A stretch of 64,000 nucleotides of DNA from Ga0077555 sp046154645 (GTDB taxonomy: Bacteria; Pseudomonadota; Alphaproteobacteria; Rhizobiales; Hyphomicrobiaceae): assembly GCA_046154645.1 (NCBI GenBank), contig JBJXDZ010000010.1, positions 1 through 64,000 of the forward strand. Direction: 5' to 3'. Positions 61,943 through 64,000 of the stretch are shown here, piece after piece. Each line of letters starts with the position of its first letter. Position 1 is the stretch's first letter. The notes under the pieces were generated by a model. The model saw nothing but the letters and a program-made list of their open reading frames with translations, was not told the origin of the DNA and did not search any database. The position numbers were made by a program, and so were the translations under genes.

Positions 61943-62087
61943 AGAGCAGGCGATGTCGCTCTTATCGGTAGTGCCCCCCCGTCTAGCCGATGACATCGCT
62001 TGCAGCACCGGTTTCCCTCCCGGTGCTCCGCGCTAGTCAAGCGCTCAGCGCCCGACCCCCTCCCCCGGGGTCGGGCGTTTCTCTTTT
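61943..62087 (+). ncRNA. Candidate C-rich-loop small RNA
   Basis: Three hairpins in order. (1) GCGATGTC (61950-61957) with GACATCGC (61992-61999), extended inside by ATCGG/CCGAT (61964-61968, 61987-61991); loop holds seven consecutive C. (2) AGCACCGG (62004-62011) with CCGGTGCT (62020-62027), loop TTTCCCTC. (3) The terminator 62050-62087. All three loops are C-rich and can pair with Shine-Dalgarno sequences. It has no convincing ORF and starts at the promoter-like pair above. Convergent with argC. Confidence 0.6.
62050..62087 (+). terminator. Strong intrinsic terminator of the candidate small RNA
   Basis: Perfect 10-bp stem GCCCGACCCC (62050-62059) / GGGGTCGGGC (62067-62076), loop CTCCCCC, then GTTTCTCTTTT. 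Rightward orientation only. Confidence 0.85.
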
Positions 62088-62159
62088 CGGGCGCCCTTCA
62101 GGTGCCCACAAAGCACCCGGCGCGTCGTGGCACCGCCCATACATGATGCACGGACCGGC

Positions 62160-63167
62160 TCAGCCGACCTCGACGCCGAGCATGAGGCCGATGTTCTGCA
62201 CCGCGGCACCCGAGGCGCCCTTGCCGAGGTTGTCCAGCCGGGCCACCAGCACCGCCTGGCCATGCTTCTCGTTGGCAAACACCCGCAGCTCCAGCATGTC
62301 GGTGTCATTGAGGGCCAACGCATCCAGGCGGCCGCCTTTGGCCGACGGATCGTCGGCCTTCACAACCTTGACCAGCTTGGCGCCCTTGTAGTGCTTCTCG
62401 AGTGCGGCCTCGAGATCGCGTGCCTTGGGTTTACCCGGCAGGATGTCGAGATGCAGCGGCACCGACACCAGCATCCCCTTGGCATAGTTTCCGACCGACG
62501 GCACGAAGATCGGCCGCCGCGTCAGCTTGCTGTAGAGCTGCAACTCCGGCACATGCTTGTGATCGAGGCCGAGCCCATAAATCTCGAACAGGGGCGCCTT
62601 GCCCGTCTCATAGGCCTCGATCATGGCCTTGCCGCCACCGGTGTAGCCCGAGACGGCATTGACCGTGATGGGATGGTCCGCCGGTAGCAGGCCCGCCTCG
62701 ACCAACGGCCGAAGCAGCGCGATGCCGCCGGTCGGATAGCAGCCGGGATTGCTCACGCGCCGGGATTTGGCGATGGCCTTCGCCTGCGTCTTGCTCAGCT
62801 CGGGAAAGCCGAAGGTCCAGCCCTCGGCCACCCGGTGCGCCGTCGAGGCATCGACGATGCGCGGGCCAGCCTTGCCGAGATCATCGGCGAGGGCAGTGGC
62901 TTCCTTGGCTGCATCATCCGGCAGACACAGGACGACCAGATCGACCTCCTTCATCAGGGCCTGCCGGGCCATCGGGTCCTTCCGCTTGTCGGTCGCAATC
63001 GAGCGCACCTCGAGGCCTGCGATGCGGGCCAGCCGGTCCCGGATCTCGATGCCGGTGGTGCCGGCCTCGCCGTCGATGAAGACCGCCGGGCGGGTGCGGT
63101 TGTGGCCGGCACCGGCTGCGGACATGGCGATCTTGGACGATGACTTCGGTGCGGTTTTGGTCGACAT
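62160..63167 (-). CDS. argC: N-acetyl-gamma-glutamyl-phosphate reductase
   Basis: 335 residues. ArgC reduces N-acetyl-glutamyl-phosphate with NADPH, the third step to arginine. The short type-2 form: PAVFIDGEAGTTGIEIRDRL (NADP site), DLVVLCLPDDAA, then SNPGCYPTG with the catalytic Cys, GYTGGGKAMIEAYE and the His-containing DHKHVPELQ. ATG 63167 follows GAGG and gives a 30-residue Ser/Ala-rich lead; ATG 63182 is possible. A leader ORF and terminator in the 5' region suggest arginine-dependent attenuation. Confidence 0.95.
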   Translation of the reverse strand: MSTKTAPKSSSKIAMSAAGAGHNRTRPAVFIDGEAGTTGIEIRDRLARIAGLEVRSIATDKRKDPMARQALMKEVDLVVLCLPDDAAKEATALADDLGKAGPRIVDASTAHRVAEGWTFGFPELSKTQAKAIAKSRRVSNPGCYPTGGIALLRPLVEAGLLPADHPITVNAVSGYTGGGKAMIEAYETGKAPLFEIYGLGLDHKHVPELQLYSKLTRRPIFVPSVGNYAKGMLVSVPLHLDILPGKPKARDLEAALEKHYKGAKLVKVVKADDPSAKGGRLDALALNDTDMLELRVFANEKHGQAVLVARLDNLGKGASGAAVQNIGLMLGVEVG

Positions 63168-63225
63168 GGCGGGCATCCTCAAGGGGACGGTTGGCTGACG
63201 GGGAGTCGATTAGAAGCGAACAAAC

Positions 63226-63251
63226 GAAAAAAGCCGCGCTCGGGGCGCGGC
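63226..63251 (-). terminator. Attenuator terminator in the argC leader
   Basis: On the minus strand GCCGCGC (63251-63245), loop CCCGA, GCGCGGC (63239-63233), then TTTTTT. It lies between the leader ORF and argC, so it can stop transcription before argC. Its 5' arm and loop (63241-63248) can instead pair with 63286-63294. Confidence 0.8.
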
Positions 63252-63282
63252 TCTCGGCAACATCTGATCATCCAGACAGCCT

Positions 63283-63348
63283 TCAGCGCACCCGCAAGAA
63301 CCCTGGCGAGCGGCGACGTCGGATGGCGATGCTGGTCGACGTTTGCAT
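63283..63348 (-). CDS. Arginine leader peptide of argC
   Basis: 21 codons, ATG at 63348, TGA at 63283-63285. The peptide starts MQTSTSIAI, then four consecutive Arg (codons CGA CGT CGC CGC, residues 10-13), then SPGFL and ends Arg-Val-Arg: six Arg of 21. Its ATG lies at the predicted transcription start with no ribosome site, so it is probably read leaderless, as the rhizobial trpL leader is. Stalling at the Arg run would leave the downstream antiterminator arm (63286-63294) free; finishing at the stop codon covers it. Confidence 0.7.
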   Translation of the reverse strand: MQTSTSIAIRRRRSPGFLRVR

Positions 63349-63355
63349 GTGCCGA

Positions 63356-63384
63356 TATATGTTCGCAACGACGCTCGCTGTCAA
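63356..63384 (-). promoter_or_regulatory. Promoter of the argC leader transcript
   Basis: On the minus strand a perfect TTGACA (63384-63379), 17 bases, then CATATA (63361-63356), or TATATC with a 19-base spacer. The first choice puts the start at or next to the A of the leader ATG (63348). Confidence 0.65.
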
Positions 63385-63396
63385 TCAGCAGCGCAC

Positions 63397-63428
63397 AAAA
63401 AAGCCCGCACCGGGCTCGGCGCGGGCTT
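63397..63428 (-). terminator. Terminator of the gene at 63451-64000
   Basis: AAGCCCGC (63401-63408) and GCGGGCTT (63421-63428) form an 8-bp stem. On the minus strand it is followed by a run of T (complement of A at 63397-63402). It separates the upstream gene from the argC leader transcript. Confidence 0.8.
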
Positions 63429-63450
63429 GGCTTGTGTTCGGCAGGCTGGC

Positions 63451-64000
63451 TCAGTTCAGGGTCCGCTTGATGTCGTCATTGGCGTGCTGGCCGTGGTGGG
63501 GGCCGAGCAACCGCTCGTCGTAGCTGTCGACGATGCGGGCCACTTGCATCAACCGGTCAGGACGTCCGTCCGCCAAGCCTTTCAGCGCCTCGACCTGGCC
63601 GCGGGCACCGTCGAGAATGCGGCGGTCGGTCGGCGACAGCACACCCTCGGCATCCTGCGGCTCGAGATCGTAGATCAGACGTTCCAGGATCTGCTGATAG
63701 GGCCCGCCAGGGGACAGCATGAGCAGCGGCATCAATTCGTCGAGCTCGCTGCTGACCGTCTCCAGCACCTGGATATAAACGGGATCATGCGCGTGATGTG
63801 CGGCCAGTTCCTCGAAGGCTGCCCGCACACTCGCCCGGTTGTCGTCGATCGCATCGCCGATCAGGCTGGTCAGGCGCGGCGCACGGTTGGACAACCGCTT
63901 CAGCGCCTTCTCAGGCTCGCCATTGCGGCCGATCATACGCGCGATGGCAACGTCCCGCGTGTCCCAGGGGAACAGGCCGCCGATCTGGATCAGCTCGTTG
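63451..64000 (-). CDS. C-terminal part of a hypothetical protein (5' end outside the window)
   Basis: The leftward frame runs off the right edge, giving about 183 residues. An in-frame Met at 63936 is internal: upstream codons (IQIGGLFPWDTRDVAIAR) continue in the same coding style. The visible part is charged and helical (SNRAPRLTSLIGDAIDDNRA, MPLLMLSPGGPYQQILERLI). I do not recognise the family. It ends at the terminator 63397-63428. Confidence 0.7.
   Translation of the reverse strand, partial: NELIQIGGLFPWDTRDVAIARMIGRNGEPEKALKRLSNRAPRLTSLIGDAIDDNRASVRAAFEELAAHHAHDPVYIQVLETVSSELDELMPLLMLSPGGPYQQILERLIYDLEPQDAEGVLSPTDRRILDGARGQVEALKGLADGRPDRLMQVARIVDSYDERLLGPHHGQHANDDIKRTLN

Larger units (their letters stand above)
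61801..62159. other. 359-bp lolA-argC convergent gap
   Basis: It holds the candidate small RNA and its promoter (entries above). The first 100 bases after lolA are AT-richer than the rest and contain no stable terminator for lolA. Confidence 0.5.

Overview
The window is a high-GC chromosomal segment of an alphaproteobacterium, most likely Hyphomicrobiales (Rhizobiales) or a close relative. The lineage call rests on families largely confined to that class: a TIGR02300/FYDLN protein, DUF1489, DUF2842, an IalB-family protein, an HspQ with the alphaproteobacterial sequence type, and a MFS-PlsC-AMP-ligase fusion. Gene density is high, most genes are single units or pairs with 1-4 base overlaps, and there is no prophage, IS element, rRNA operon or CRISPR array. 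One tRNA (Val, UAC) is present.

Layout. 0-7.5 kb: a short partial gene end, an AT-richer orphan ORF, DUF1489, a luciferase-like (LLM) monooxygenase, FYDLN protein, a 27-residue membrane peptide, VOC protein, the NAD(P)H-hydrate repair enzyme, a HAD phosphatase and heme A synthase. 7.5-15.7 kb: an exopolysaccharide island (two polysaccharide deacetylases, two glycosyltransferases, a Wzz/GumC co-polymerase, a Wza-type export lipoprotein) that lacks polymerase, flippase and initiating transferase. 15.7-25.1 kb: small exported proteins, rlmJ-nadD, two more LLM enzymes, an alpha/beta hydrolase, a fasciclin protein, an HtrA-like protein that has lost its catalytic triad, a GST and a PhnA-tail protein. 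25.2-38.3 kb: a three-domain lysophospholipid acyltransferase behind a promoter/palindrome, rppH-tenA, a solute-binding protein, two acyl-CoA dehydrogenases, trpG-trpD and hspQ. 38.4-52.4 kb: envelope genes (IalB, a second solute-binding protein, a Ser/Thr kinase with 11 Sel1 repeats, macAB-like efflux, an L,D-transpeptidase). 52.5-64 kb: tRNA-Val, a YkgJ protein, RidA, SDR, a fourth LLM, a CPA2 antiporter, folE, photolyase, lolA, argC and a partial gene.

The two signals that go beyond gene calling lie at the right end. First, argC (minus strand) is preceded by a TTGACA promoter, a leaderless 21-codon ORF with four consecutive Arg codons, and an intrinsic terminator whose 5' arm can instead pair with the end of the leader ORF: this has all the parts of a ribosome-mediated arginine attenuator. 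Second, the gap between lolA and argC holds a candidate small RNA of about 145 nt: promoter, two stable hairpins and a strong terminator, all three with C-rich loops able to pair with Shine-Dalgarno sequences.

Other points of interest are the triad-less protease, a GumC with a degenerate kinase domain, a MacA with a Spy/LTxxQ-like insert, and several palindromic candidate operators in divergent or promoter regions. All function statements come from reading motifs; no database search or folding program was run.
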